A stretch of 64,000 nucleotides of DNA from Candidatus Flexifilum affinis (GTDB taxonomy: Bacteria > Chloroflexota > Anaerolineae > Aggregatilineales > Phototrophicaceae). The translations under genes and the position numbers were made by a program. Below the pieces are notes generated by a model that was given only the letters and a program-made list of their open reading frames with translations, was not told where the DNA came from and did not search any database. Shown piece after piece: positions 52,372 through 62,819 of this stretch (its first letter is position 1; the number at the start of each line of letters is the position of its first letter). Where the stretch lies: contig JADJPJ010000093.1 in assembly GCA_016713325.1 (NCBI GenBank), forward strand, positions 62,001 to 126,000, given 5' to 3'.

Positions 52372-52737
52372 GTCGTGTGTTCCTTTCACAGGGTTAATGT
52401 CCAATTCAATTCGGCCTCGTCAAGTTAGGGACGACGCCATGCCTTTCGTCCGCCGGGCTTACCCGGTTCCCGAGCAGGTCCAAGGGACAGCGGCGTCGGG
52501 AGCCCTCGGGCGTCGGTTTTAGCGGGGCCCTGGCGGCCCGCAACCCAACTAGGTTTCCGGGACGAGGATCTCCGCCTGCCGGGCGACCACGCGTCACGCC
52601 CACGATCTCCGCCGCCGGTTCCCCCTCTCCCCGCTTGCGTGGGAGCGGGGGGTCAGGAGGTGAGGGGTTCACGCCCGCGGACGCCCCGTTGGGCGTCCCT
52701 ACAGACGTTCCGCGGAGGGACATCATCAACCCCACGC
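52372..52737. other. 366-bp intergenic stretch filled with repeats
   Basis: Between two minus-strand genes. It holds a family B copy (52619-52672), a family A palindrome (52679-52702) and a GC-rich segment at 52440-52610 with GTGCGGG/GCGGCGTCGG-type sequence in which I see no gene. Confidence 0.5.
52619..52702. repeat. Family B element followed by family A palindrome
   Basis: The family B part is, in reverse complement, about 90% identical to 33856-33911 (shared core TCCCACGCAAGCGGGG). The family A part is GGACGCCC (52679-52686) / GGGCGTCC (52691-52698) ending CTAC at 52702. The same B-next-to-A order occurs at 33829-33955. Confidence 0.7.
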
Positions 52738-53876
52738 CTACGGACACGTCGAATCCACCGTCACGAATTCGCCGCTCACCCATCCGTCGAGGCCGTCATA
52801 GGTGACGCGCCACCAGTTGTCGGCGCTCTTCTCCGATGCCGTCAGGACCGTGGTGTAGGGGATGGTCAGCAGCCGCTCGGAGTCGGCACTCGGCTCGGTG
52901 CGCAGGTTGAGGTTGCGCAGCACCGTCACAGCGCAGGCGCCCGTCACCGCCTGCGCGGGCACGGCGCTCACATCGGCGGCGGAAACCGAGTCGCCGGTGG
53001 CCGCATCATCGGTCGTGACTCCGGCCAGGCTGGACGCCTCCAGCGCCGGGATGGCCGTCGATTCGGCGCTGATGCGCGCGAACACCTGCGTCGCGAAATC
53101 CTCATAGGTGTAGCGTGAGCCGTCGTCGGCCGGGGCGGCGGTTGCTTCAGGTGCGATCTCGGCGATGGGCGCGGCGGTCGCGATCGTCTGCGCGGCGGCG
53201 GTATCGATCGCCGGCAGTGCGAAACCGGCGGGCGCAGCCAGCGCGCCATTCGCGTTGGCGGTCGTATCGGCCAGGGCGGCATCCACCGTCGTGTCATCAG
53301 CCGCGGCCGCATCGGCGCCCGGCAGCGCAAAGCCGGCCGGCCGGGGGCAAAGGCCGCAGTGTCCACAGCAAGAGCCGTATCCGCAGCCCCATCCACCGCA
53401 CTGGCGTCAGCTGCGGTCTCCGTGTTGTTGTTGGGCGCGGCGAACGCGGGGAACACCTGCTGCTGTGCGGTCGTGTCGGCGGACGCCGTGTCCGCCGCCG
53501 CAGTCGTGCCGGCGACCAGCGGCAGCGCGATCGGAATGAGCAGCACGGCGGCGATCACCAGCACGCCCACGCCCAGGCCGAGCGGGCCGTAGGAGTGATT
53601 GAGGCCGGGCGAGGGTTGGCGCGCGTCGCGCACCGCGATCAGGATGCTGAACAGCAGCACGATGGCCGCGTTGGCGATGGCCGCCACGGTGAACACCGGG
53701 TCCGACGTGCCGGTGACGGACATCCAGCCGACCAGGCCGATCGGGATGAGGGCCGCGGCCAGGGCGAGCAGCGCCCCGAAGAAGTTGATGCGCCCGTGCT
53801 GGCGCGCCGTCTGGATGACGCTGTAGAAGATGTAGGGCAGCGGGGTGAAGCCGCCGATGGTCAGCAGGGTGTCCAT
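52738..53876 (-). CDS. Membrane protein with C-terminal SH3 domain (frameshifted)
   Basis: From ATG 53876: three transmembrane helices in the first 130 residues (GALLALAAALIPIGLVGWM, ANAAIVLLFSILIAV, GVGVLVIAAVLLIPIALPL), then a long Ala/Asp/Thr-rich extracellular linker. An indel near 53331-53350 shifts the frame; after it the protein continues GFALPGADAAAADD and ends in a bacterial SH3 domain (NLNLRTEPSADSERL, NWWRVTYDGLDGWVSGEFV) at 52738. It lies 31 bp after the second permease gene and probably belongs to the export operon as a wall-binding accessory. Confidence 0.7.
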
Positions 53877-53906
53877 ACCAATGCCTTCTCCTGGTTTCCC
53901 TGGGCG

Positions 53907-55118
53907 CTATTCGTAGCGCAGGGCGTCGATCGGGTTGAAGCGAGCGGCGCGATTCGCGGGGAACACCCCGAAGAACACGCCGATCAGGAACGAGATGGTG
54001 ACCGCCAGCAGCACGCTGGAGGCCTGTATGACGACGTTGAAATCCTCCACCAGGCTGGTGATGAGCGCCGCAGCGCCCAGGGCAATCAGGATGCCGATCG
54101 CCCCGCCGGTCAGAGTCATCACCACCGCCTCGGTGAGAAACTGGAAGATGATGTCGAAGCGGCGCGCCCCGACGGCCTTGCGCAGGCCGATCTCGCGGGT
54201 GCGCTCGTTGACCGTGACCAGCATGATGTTCATCACGCCAATGCCGCCGACGATCAGTGAGATGCCGGCCAGCACACCCAGGAAGAGGGTGATCGTCTCG
54301 ATCGTCCCGCTCAGCGTGTCGAGAATGGTGCTGGCCGAGAACATGCGAAAGTTGTCGGTGCCGCCGTCGGCGATGTTCCGCTCTTCGCGCAGCACCCGCG
54401 TCGCCTGCTCGATAGCCACATCGACCTGATCGTTGCTGACCGCCTTGAACAGGATGGTATTGACCACCGGTTCGCCGGCCAGGGTGCGGCTGGCATTCAG
54501 ACGGGTCTGCGCGGCGGTGATCGGCACGACGATCAGGTCGTCATTGCTGCCCGTTTCGTCCAGCACGCCGACCACCTCGAAATAGATCGAGCGGATGCGC
54601 ATCTGCTTGCCGACCGGGTCCACCACGCCGAACAGATCCTCGGCCGTGCCGGTGCCGATGAGGGCGACTCGGGCGGCGTCGGTCACTTCCTGGTCGGTGA
54701 ACATGCGGCCGTTGCTGATGCTGCGGTCGTTGATGCTCAGATAGACCGTCGTCGCGCCCGTCACCTGCGAGCTCAGATCTTCGCCGTCGTAGATGATCGT
54801 GTAGTTCCCGCTGGTCTGCGGCATGACCTCGGCGACGGCCGGGGCGCGGCTCTCGTCGGTCAGCGCATCGACCAGATCCATGGTGAGCGACTCGGTCACC
54901 CCGTTGACCGGCTGCGCGCTGACCCGGACCAGACTCGCGCCCAGGCTCTCGAAGCTGCTGGTGACGTAGCTCTGCACGCCCTGCCCGAGCGAGAGCAGCA
55001 GCACCACCGAGGCGATGCCGATGATGATGCCGAGCATGGTCAGCGTCGTTCGCAGCTTGTTGCCGGTGAGCTGGTTGGCGGCAATGCGGGTGTTCTCGAA
55101 GATGGACGTGATCATCAT
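53907..55118 (-). CDS. MacB-like ABC transporter permease 2
   Basis: 403 residues. One N-terminal helix (LTMLGIIIGIASVVLLLSLGQG), a large MacB-type periplasmic domain and three C-terminal FtsX helices with the cytoplasmic motif NERTREIGLRKAVGARRFDI. It overlaps the other permease gene by 4 bp and is about as similar to it as expected for an old duplication. Without its own ATPase domain it needs the 56344-57297 protein. Such permeases drive efflux by mechanotransmission, not by moving substrate through the membrane domain. Confidence 0.92.
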   Translation of the reverse strand: MMITSIFENTRIAANQLTGNKLRTTLTMLGIIIGIASVVLLLSLGQGVQSYVTSSFESLGASLVRVSAQPVNGVTESLTMDLVDALTDESRAPAVAEVMPQTSGNYTIIYDGEDLSSQVTGATTVYLSINDRSISNGRMFTDQEVTDAARVALIGTGTAEDLFGVVDPVGKQMRIRSIYFEVVGVLDETGSNDDLIVVPITAAQTRLNASRTLAGEPVVNTILFKAVSNDQVDVAIEQATRVLREERNIADGGTDNFRMFSASTILDTLSGTIETITLFLGVLAGISLIVGGIGVMNIMLVTVNERTREIGLRKAVGARRFDIIFQFLTEAVVMTLTGGAIGILIALGAAALITSLVEDFNVVIQASSVLLAVTISFLIGVFFGVFPANRAARFNPIDALRYE

Positions 55119-56343
55119 TCAAACCTCAGCGCCTGGATCGGGTTCATGCGGGCGGCACGGTTGGCCGGGTAGACGCCAAAGAAGACGCCGATGAACAGGC
55201 TGACACCTGCCGCCAGCAGCACGATATCTGGCGTGAGCACGGCGGTGGCGGAGATCAGCGTGCTGCCCACCTGGGCGATGGCCCAACCGGCGGCGATGCC
55301 GAGCACCCCGCCCAACAGCGACAGGAGCAGGCTCTCGATCAAAAACTGCACCAGGATGTCGCCCGCCCGTGCCCCGACCGCCTTGCGCAGGCCGATCTCG
55401 CGGGTGCGCTCCGAGACGGAGACGAGCATGATGTTCATCACGCCGATGCCGCCCACCAGCAGCGAAATGGCCGCGATGCCGCTCAGGAACAGGGTGACGA
55501 TGCCCAGCACTTCGGTGCGCGTCTCCGCCGCCGTGGACGACTGCGTGACCGTGAAATCCGCCTGATCGGGGTCGGCGATGCCATGCTCGGCGAGCAGATA
55601 CGCCTCGATTTCACTCTCGGCGGCATCCAGCAGGGTCGTGTCACTGACCTTCGCCAGGATGGTCGATACCTGATAGCCTTCGCCGGCGATACGGGCATTG
55701 CCCAGTCGTGCCTGCGCGGTCAGCAGCGGCACCAGGATGGCGTCGTTCGGGTCATCCGGCCCGGTGGCCGACTGTTCTTCCAGGACGCCGACGACGGTGA
55801 AAGCCAGGCCGTTGAGCATGAAGGACTCGCCGACGGCGTCATAGTCCGCCGAGCCGTACAGGTCCTCGACCACCGTCGAACCGAGCACGGCGATCTGCGC
55901 CTGCGACGTGCTGTCGCTCTGCGTAAAGGTGCTGCCGGACGACGGATACCACTCGTTCAGAGCGAAGTAGTTGGGCGTCACGCCGCGCACCGTCACCGAG
56001 GTGCTGTTGTAGCCGTCGACCGCCGTGGCGCGAACCTGATAGTCGGCGGCCACATAACTCACGCTCGGCGTGGTAGCACCGTCGGCCAGATCCTGCACGT
56101 TCTTGACCGTCAGCGGGGTCGTCGCCGTGAAGAAGCCACGCGTCGGCTGGCCGGCGCGCACCGTCAAAACATCCGCGCCCAGGCCCTCGAACTGCGACGC
56201 CACCGAGTTCTCCACGCCGCGCCCCAGCGCCAGCAGGCTGATCACCGCGGCCACGCCGATGATGATGCCGAGCATGGTCAGGATGGCCCGCGAGGGATAC
56301 AGCAGGATGCTGCTCACCGCCAGCCGGAAGCTCTCCCACAGAT

Positions 56344-56347
<4 letters not shown>
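55115..56347 (-). CDS. MacB-like ABC transporter permease 1
   Basis: 410 residues with the same plan as the neighbouring permease: N-terminal helix AILTMLGIIIGVAAVISLLALG, periplasmic MacB domain, three C-terminal helices and SERTREIGLRKAVGARAGDI. Overlaps the ATPase gene by 4 bp upstream and permease 2 by 4 bp downstream. The two permeases probably form a heterodimer. Confidence 0.92.
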
Positions 56348-57297
<950 letters not shown>

Positions 57298-57348
57298 ACC
57301 CGTTGTTCCTTCTTATCCTCGTTACCGCAACCGCCGAACCGCCTGTAC

Positions 57349-57372
57349 GGACGGCAAGAATGCCGTCCCTAC
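57349..57372. repeat. Family A palindrome between adaptor 2 and ATPase genes
   Basis: GGACGGCA (57349-57356), loop agaa, TGCCGTCC (57361-57368), then CTAC: same plan as the other family A copies but with a different arm sequence. Confidence 0.6.
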
Positions 57373-57395
57373 ACTCCGTTTTGAGGGGTAAGCGT

Positions 57396-58940
57396 CTACC
57401 CACCGCCCCGCTGGCCACCGGTGCCGCCGCCGCTCGGCGGAGAAAACCCGGCGGGCGGGCCACCCTGGAAATTGCCGCCCTGCGGGGCGCCGCCCAGGAT
57501 GCCCAGGCCGAGGCCGCCCTGCTGCGTCGTCGTCGCCTCTTCCTCGCTGACCAGCAGCGCCAGGGTCTGGCCGACGCTCACGCCGCTGATGATCTGCGTA
57601 CTGTCGCTGCTGCGCGCACCCAGTTCGACCGGCGCCGTCGTGTAGCTGTCCTGGCCGGTCTGGATCGTGACAGTGGCGCCGCCCGTCGTCGCGTCGGTGC
57701 CAATGAAGCGGTTGGGCACCAGGATGACATTCTCATAGGCTTCGATCGTGATGGTGGCGACGGCGCTCATGCTCGGCCGCAGCACCAGATCCGGCGTCGA
57801 TTGGACGGTCACCTGCGCGGTGTAGGTCACGAGGCTGCCGCTGCTCGACGAGACCACGTCCAGCGCTGTGACCGTGCCCTCGATCGTCGCGTCGGAGAGC
57901 GCCTGGAGGGTGAGCGTCACCAGCTGACCAACGGACAGATCGACCACGTCAGCCTCGGCCACACTCAGATCGACCGTGTACGTCGCCGGGTTGAAGAGCG
58001 TGATGGCGCCGGCCGAGGGCAGCGTGCCAACGGTCAGGTTCTCTTCGGCGACGATGCCGTCGAAAGGCGCGATCAGGACGTAGTTCTCCAGCAGTTCTTC
58101 GGCGCTGGCCAGGTTGAGCTGCGCCCGCTCGACGGCGATCTCGGCCGAGCGGATCTCGTCGGCATCGGCGCCGTTCAGCAGCGATTCCAGGTTGCGTTCG
58201 GCCTGGACCAGGGAGGCGTTGGCGCTGGCCAGCGAACTGCTGCTGCCGTCATCCGTAAGCGCGTCCTGCAATTCCAGCGAGGCGATCTCCACGCTGTTCT
58301 CGGCGCTGTTGACCGACGAGTCGAACTGCTGCTGTTCCAGCCAGGTCACGTCGCTGCGGGCATCTTCCTGCGCCACGCGCACGTCGCGGTTGACCTGCGC
58401 CTGCCACAGACTGTTGCGCGCCAGCTCTTCTTCCAGCCGGGCGATCTCCAGCGCTTCCGGGCTGGACTGCGACTGCGTGGACGCGCTGTACAGCTGGGCA
58501 TTGGCCAGCGCCACCTGCGCCTCGGCGAGCTGGATCTCGATCTCGTCGGCCGGGGTCAGCAGGGTGTCGAGCGAGAGCTGGCGCTGCGCCACCGAAAGCT
58601 GGCTCTGGCGAATGCTCATCTCGACGTCCGCCGTATCCAGCGCGGCCAGCACGTCGCCCGCCTTGACGGTATCGCCGGCTTCGACCAGCACCTCGACCAC
58701 CGGGGCCGTGGCACCAAAGCTGAGCGTCTCCAGCGCGCCCGGCTCCAGGGAACCGGCGGCATCCAGCGTGATGGTCAGCGTGCCGGTCGAAACCGTCATC
58801 GTCTCGGCCAGGGTCAGTCCCTCGTCGGCGGCTTCGATCGTCGCGGCTTCATTCTGCGAGCGCACGATCACCAACCCTCCGAGCAGGATGACGGCCAGGG
58901 CAGCGCCGGTGAAGGCGATCTTCATCAGGGTTTTCATCAT
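57396..58940 (-). CDS. HlyD/MacA-like membrane fusion protein 2
   Basis: 514 residues from ATG 58940 (AAGGAG seven bases upstream; a second ATG follows directly). N-terminal anchor helix near 6-26, biotinyl-lipoyl halves (VVEVLVEAGDTVKAGDVLAALD and LIAPFDGIVAEENLTVG), long coiled-coil hairpin between them (about 95-270), then beta-barrel domains and a Gly/Pro-rich C-terminus (FSPPSGGGTGGQRGGG). Longer than typical MacA (about 370) because of the coiled coil and tail. It would connect the MacB-like exporter to the cell exterior. Confidence 0.9.
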   Translation of the reverse strand: MMKTLMKIAFTGAALAVILLGGLVIVRSQNEAATIEAADEGLTLAETMTVSTGTLTITLDAAGSLEPGALETLSFGATAPVVEVLVEAGDTVKAGDVLAALDTADVEMSIRQSQLSVAQRQLSLDTLLTPADEIEIQLAEAQVALANAQLYSASTQSQSSPEALEIARLEEELARNSLWQAQVNRDVRVAQEDARSDVTWLEQQQFDSSVNSAENSVEIASLELQDALTDDGSSSSLASANASLVQAERNLESLLNGADADEIRSAEIAVERAQLNLASAEELLENYVLIAPFDGIVAEENLTVGTLPSAGAITLFNPATYTVDLSVAEADVVDLSVGQLVTLTLQALSDATIEGTVTALDVVSSSSGSLVTYTAQVTVQSTPDLVLRPSMSAVATITIEAYENVILVPNRFIGTDATTGGATVTIQTGQDSYTTAPVELGARSSDSTQIISGVSVGQTLALLVSEEEATTTQQGGLGLGILGGAPQGGNFQGGPPAGFSPPSGGGTGGQRGGG

Positions 58941-58969
58941 TAAACGTCTCCTTAGGGCGCGATGCGCGC

Positions 58970-60247
58970 TCACGACAGATCGACGATCGCCTCGCCGGTC
59001 ATGCCGGGGCGAACGCGCGAGTCGGCGGTGTCCAGCGCGAACCAGACGGTGTATTCGACGATGCCATCCGACTCGGCGCCGATCCAGTCGATGCGCGTCA
59101 GCGAGGCCGAATACGACTCATCGGGCAGCGCGTCGAAACTGATGGTGGCGGCCATGCCTTCGGCGGATTGATCCAGGTCGAGTTCATTGAGCGGAGCCGA
59201 CAGCCACACCGTCGACAGATCGGTGATCTCGACGGCGCTCGTCGCCAGCGTGACGCTCGTTCCCGGCTCGATGTTCAGCGCCGTGACGATGCCGGCGATG
59301 GGCGCGACCAGTTCCGCCCGCGCCAGGTCGGCCTCGGCGTCCGCCAGGTTCAGCTCGGCGATCTGCACAGCCAGTTCGGCGCTGGCGATCTGCGATTCGC
59401 TGGCGCCGTTCTGCGCCTGCTCGTACTCCAGTTCGGCCATCTGCACGCGCACCGCCGCCGACCAGATGCTGCCCTGGTTGCTCGGCGTTTGCAGGTCTTG
59501 CAGGTTGAGCCTCGCGATCTCCAGATTGAACGATGCCGCACCGACGGCCGCATCCTGCAGGGCAAGCTCTTCGTCCGTGCCGTTCATGTTGGCGCGCTTC
59601 TGCACGGCCAGGTCGTAGGACTCCTGCGCCTGCTGAAGACGCAGTTCGGCGCTGCGAAGCTGCGTGTCGCTGGTCGAATTGGCGGTGTCGCTGTACGACG
59701 CCTGCGCGCTGACCAGCGACAGCCGGGCCTGCTCGATATCGTCTTCGGACGGCGGTTCGAGCACACCCTGAAGCGTAAGCTGCGCCTCTTCCAGGCTCAG
59801 GCGCGCCTCGGTCACCGACCGTTCGAACGCGGTCGTATCCAGCCGCGCCAGGACCGTCCCGGCCGTCACCACGTCGCCTTTGTTCACCAGCACCTCGGCC
59901 ACCTCGCCGGAGCGCTGGAAGGTCAGAACTGCCGTTTCGTTCGCCGATACCGTCCCGAGCAGCGCCAGCGTGGTCGTTTCGGCCTCCTGAACGGTGGCGT
60001 TGTTGGCCGCGCCAAACTGCGGCACGGTCCCGCTGGCCTGCACGGCCGCCATCCGCTGGCGCACCTCTTCGACCGTGACTCCCTGCCGGGCGGCGATCTG
60101 CTCCAACTGCGCGTCGCTGATCGCGGGCAGTTCGGCGACGGTGGTCGTCTGCGCCGCCGATGTCTGCGAGCGGGCATAGACGACGATACCGGCTGTCACG
60201 GCCGTCGTGAGCAGGACGAGCAGGAAAAGAAGTCGGCTGACACGCAT
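58970..60247 (-). CDS. HlyD/MacA-like membrane fusion protein 1
   Basis: 425 residues from ATG 60247 (AGAGGTG upstream); the frame is open to 60466, but those residues overlap the promoter region. Anchor helix RLLFLLVLLTTAVTAGIVV, a short SHOCT-like helix pair (ISDAQLEQIAARQGVTVEEVRQRM), lipoyl halves (VAEVLVNKGDVVTAGTVLARLD, LVAPIAGIVTALNIEPGTSV), coiled coil, and barrel domain. It is the first gene of the export operon and is divergent from the response-regulator gene at 60450. Confidence 0.9.
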   Translation of the reverse strand: MRVSRLLFLLVLLTTAVTAGIVVYARSQTSAAQTTTVAELPAISDAQLEQIAARQGVTVEEVRQRMAAVQASGTVPQFGAANNATVQEAETTTLALLGTVSANETAVLTFQRSGEVAEVLVNKGDVVTAGTVLARLDTTAFERSVTEARLSLEEAQLTLQGVLEPPSEDDIEQARLSLVSAQASYSDTANSTSDTQLRSAELRLQQAQESYDLAVQKRANMNGTDEELALQDAAVGAASFNLEIARLNLQDLQTPSNQGSIWSAAVRVQMAELEYEQAQNGASESQIASAELAVQIAELNLADAEADLARAELVAPIAGIVTALNIEPGTSVTLATSAVEITDLSTVWLSAPLNELDLDQSAEGMAATISFDALPDESYSASLTRIDWIGAESDGIVEYTVWFALDTADSRVRPGMTGEAIVDLS

Positions 60248-60321
60248 AATCACCTCTTGGCACATTCCCGCGCAGCATGCATGAGAAGGGTGTGCTGCGC
60301 CCATGACGGTATTGTCGAGAA

Positions 60322-60399
60322 AGAATGTGTAAGACCTGGGGAGTGATCCTGGAGAATGTGTAAATTCCCATGGCGGGCGCCAGAATTTACATTTTCTCC
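60322..60399. promoter_or_regulatory. Operator region: 17-bp inverted repeat plus direct repeat
   Basis: Half-sites at 60351-60367 and 60383-60399 match at 15 of 17 positions as an inverted repeat (GGAGAATGTGTAAATTC against the reverse of GAATTTACATTTTCTCC), 15-bp spacer. A further partial copy (AGAATGTGTAA) lies at 60322-60332. Placed between the divergent export operon and the two-component genes, it probably binds the OmpR-type regulator. Confidence 0.6.
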
Positions 60400-60449
60400 A
60401 TAGGAGTGTCCTAGAATAGCCTTTAGATGACAGACACAGTGGGTGATCA

Positions 60450-61151
60450 ATGACCTCACAGACCATCCTGATCGTTGACGACAGCCGGGAAACGGTGCGC
60501 GCCCTGCGCGTCTTTATGGAGGAATCCGGCTTTCGCGTGCTGACCGCCTACGACGGCGCGACGGCTCTGTCCACCTTGCAGGCCAACACGCCGGATCTGG
60601 TGATCCTCGACCTCATGCTGCCGGACACCAACGGGCTGGACATCACCCGCGTGGTACGCTCCAACACCCGGCTGAAATACACGCCGATCATCATGCTCAC
60701 CGCGCGCGTGGACGACTCCGACAAGATCGTCGGGCTGGAAATCGGCGCGGATGATTACATCACCAAGCCGTACAACCCGCGTGAGGTCGTGGCCCGTGTG
60801 CGCTCGGTGCTGCGCCGCGCCCAGGGCGAGCCGGAAGCCGAGACCGAGCGGACGCTCCGCTACGGCGAGATCACCCTGTATCCGTCGCGGCACCAGTTGT
60901 TCGTCGGCGAGCGCGAGATCGAGCTGACGCGCATCGAGTTCGAGATCATGCAGACCCTGATGCGCAGCCCGCAGCACGTCTTCACGCGCTCGGAGTTGAT
61001 CGAGACGGCCCTGAATTTCCAGTATGAAGGGCTGGAGCGGTCGCTCGATACCCACATCAAGAATTTGCGCAAGAAAGTCGAGATAGACCCCCGCACGCCC
61101 GAATACATCCAGACCATTTACGGTGTGGGCTATCGCCTGGGAAGCCGGTGA
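60450..61151 (+). CDS. OmpR/PhoB-family response regulator
   Basis: 233 residues. Receiver domain 1-120 with Asp10/Asp11, phospho-acceptor Asp54 (LILDLMLPD), Thr in MLTAR and Lys in ITKPYNP. Winged-helix DNA-binding domain about 135-230 with IELTRIEFEIMQTLM, HVFTRSELIE, RSLDTHIKNLRKK and YGVGYRL. The stop overlaps the kinase start (GTGA). It probably controls itself and the divergent exporter through the repeat at 60351-60399. Confidence 0.93.
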   Translation: MTSQTILIVDDSRETVRALRVFMEESGFRVLTAYDGATALSTLQANTPDLVILDLMLPDTNGLDITRVVRSNTRLKYTPIIMLTARVDDSDKIVGLEIGADDYITKPYNPREVVARVRSVLRRAQGEPEAETERTLRYGEITLYPSRHQLFVGEREIELTRIEFEIMQTLMRSPQHVFTRSELIETALNFQYEGLERSLDTHIKNLRKKVEIDPRTPEYIQTIYGVGYRLGSR

Positions 61152-62647
61152 GTATCGTGAATCGCCTGTGGATACGCCTCAGTCTGACGTTTGGCGCGGT
61201 CATCCTGATCGCTTTCTTGTTCGTCTCGGCCATCAGCGTGCAGCTCTTTCGTGCCAACTCCGAACAGAGCGTTGCCGACGGCCAGGAACTGGTGCTGCAC
61301 GGGCTGACCGCTCAGCTTGTCAACTTTTATGAGGAAACCGACTCGTGGGAGGGCGTTGAGACGCTTTTCGCCGGCGCCCAGCAGTTCGTGGGTCGGGGAC
61401 GCGGCGACTACTTCCTACTCAAATCGCCAGACGGCCAGGTCATCATGGAGAGCAAGGATCTGATGGCGCAGCCACCTGTAGCCGGTATCATGGTGAGCGC
61501 AGGCCAGGCGTTAACGACCGACGGGTCTGTGGACTCTGGCAGCCCCGCTGAGTTTGTCCCCGCCCAGGCCGCCGGCCCCGAACCCGCTCCGGGGGAGCCT
61601 CAGCGCGACGAACTCCCGGTGGTAGTCGACGGCGAAACCGTGGCCATCCTGAGCGTGCTCCAACCGCCCAAGCTGTCGTTTCCGTTGTTTGCTGTCGCGC
61701 GCGCCGTCGGCATCGAGGAAATCCTCATCCTGAGCGCCATCACCATCGCCGTGGTCAGCGTACTCTCCGGTATCGTCATCAGCCGGGGACTGACCAACCC
61801 GCTGGACAGTCTGGCGACGACCGTGCAGCAGGTCGGCGCCGGACTGATGGACAGCCGGGTGCGCGCCACCGGCACGATCGAGACGGTCTCGCTGGCCCAG
61901 TCGTTCAACCGCATGGTCGATCAGCTTCAGGAGGCCGAGCAGAAGCGCCGCAACCTGGTGGCCGACGTCGCCCACGAACTGCGCACCCCGCTTTCCGCGC
62001 TTCAAGCCGGGTTGTATGCCATCCTCGACGATGCCTACCCGCTGAGCAAGCAGGAGATCGCCGGGCTATACGAGCAGAGCCGCATGCTGAGCCGGCTGGT
62101 CAACGATCTGTTCGAGCTGACCCAGGTGGACAGCAAACAGCTTCCGCTGGAACTGAAGCCGTTGGATCTGACGCGGTCCATCGAGGATTTCGTCGCGCCC
62201 TTCCGTATCGTCGCCGAAAGCATGGGCATCGACTTCCAGGTGAAAACAGCGCCTGGCGTGCCCGTCGTCCTGGCCGACCAGAGCCGCATCAACCAGATCA
62301 TCCACAATCTGCTCAGCAACGCCCTGCGCCACACGCCTGAAGAGGGCAGGATCACCGTCGAGGTGTGCCGCGCCGCCGCGTCGGACGACGTGGAGATCGC
62401 CGTCATCGACACCGGTGACGGCATCACCGCCGAACATCTGCCGCACGTCTTCGAGCGCTTCTACCGCGGCGACTATGGCCGCAGCCGCGATCAGGGCGGC
62501 ACCGGCCTGGGGCTGGCCGTCGCCCGGGCACTGGCCGAAGCCCACCACGGCACACTCGACGCCTTCAGCGAGGGCATCCCCGGCAAAGGCGCGACCTTCA
62601 TCCTGCGCCTGCCGGCAGGCCCGGCACGCCTGCCCTCCGCGACCTGA
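61148..62647 (+). CDS. HAMP-type sensor histidine kinase (BaeS-like)
   Basis: 499 residues, GTG start at 61148 overlapping the regulator stop. Helix 1 (about 15-33), an extracytoplasmic sensor of about 150 residues with a Pro-rich stretch, helix 2 (about 192-212), HAMP, HisKA with His276 in VADVAHELRTPLS, and HATPase_c with NQIIHNLLSNALRHT, DTGDGI and GGTGLGLAVAR. Probably senses envelope or drug stress and regulates the linked MacB-type exporter (inference from context). Confidence 0.93.
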   Translation: MSIVNRLWIRLSLTFGAVILIAFLFVSAISVQLFRANSEQSVADGQELVLHGLTAQLVNFYEETDSWEGVETLFAGAQQFVGRGRGDYFLLKSPDGQVIMESKDLMAQPPVAGIMVSAGQALTTDGSVDSGSPAEFVPAQAAGPEPAPGEPQRDELPVVVDGETVAILSVLQPPKLSFPLFAVARAVGIEEILILSAITIAVVSVLSGIVISRGLTNPLDSLATTVQQVGAGLMDSRVRATGTIETVSLAQSFNRMVDQLQEAEQKRRNLVADVAHELRTPLSALQAGLYAILDDAYPLSKQEIAGLYEQSRMLSRLVNDLFELTQVDSKQLPLELKPLDLTRSIEDFVAPFRIVAESMGIDFQVKTAPGVPVVLADQSRINQIIHNLLSNALRHTPEEGRITVEVCRAAASDDVEIAVIDTGDGITAEHLPHVFERFYRGDYGRSRDQGGTGLGLAVARALAEAHHGTLDAFSEGIPGKGATFILRLPAGPARLPSAT

Positions 62648-62661
62648 GCCAAGTCGGTCGC

Positions 62662-62772
62662 GAACGGGCGGTCCACGAACGGGCGGTCCACGAACGGGCG
62701 GTTCACGAACCGCCCCTACCACGCCATGATGACCCTTCCTAAGCGATCAGGGAATTTGATGCGTTTGCCCTG
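62662..62772. repeat. 15-bp tandem repeats leading into the shared 77-bp element
   Basis: Three tandem copies of GAACGGGCGGTCCAC (62662-62676, 62677-62691, 62692-62706, the last with one change). The third runs into the family A palindrome GGGCGGTTCAC/GAACCGCCCCTAC, which starts the 77-bp element 62696-62772 shared with 44181-44257. The element also has a TCAGGG/CCCTGA inverted repeat. Confidence 0.7.
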
Positions 62773-62790
62773 AATCTCCACCCCCAAAAG

Positions 62791-62819
62791 TTGACAGCGC
62801 CCGAAACCGGTGTTATGTT
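62791..62819 (+). promoter_or_regulatory. Sigma-70-type promoter of the LacI-family gene
   Basis: Perfect -35 TTGACA (62791-62796), 17-bp spacer, -10 TATGTT (62814-62819). The best promoter match in the window, 76 bp upstream of ATG 62895. Confidence 0.7.

Noticed and set aside
62662..62706. CRISPR-like array
   Set aside because: Units are 15 bp and directly adjacent with no spacers.
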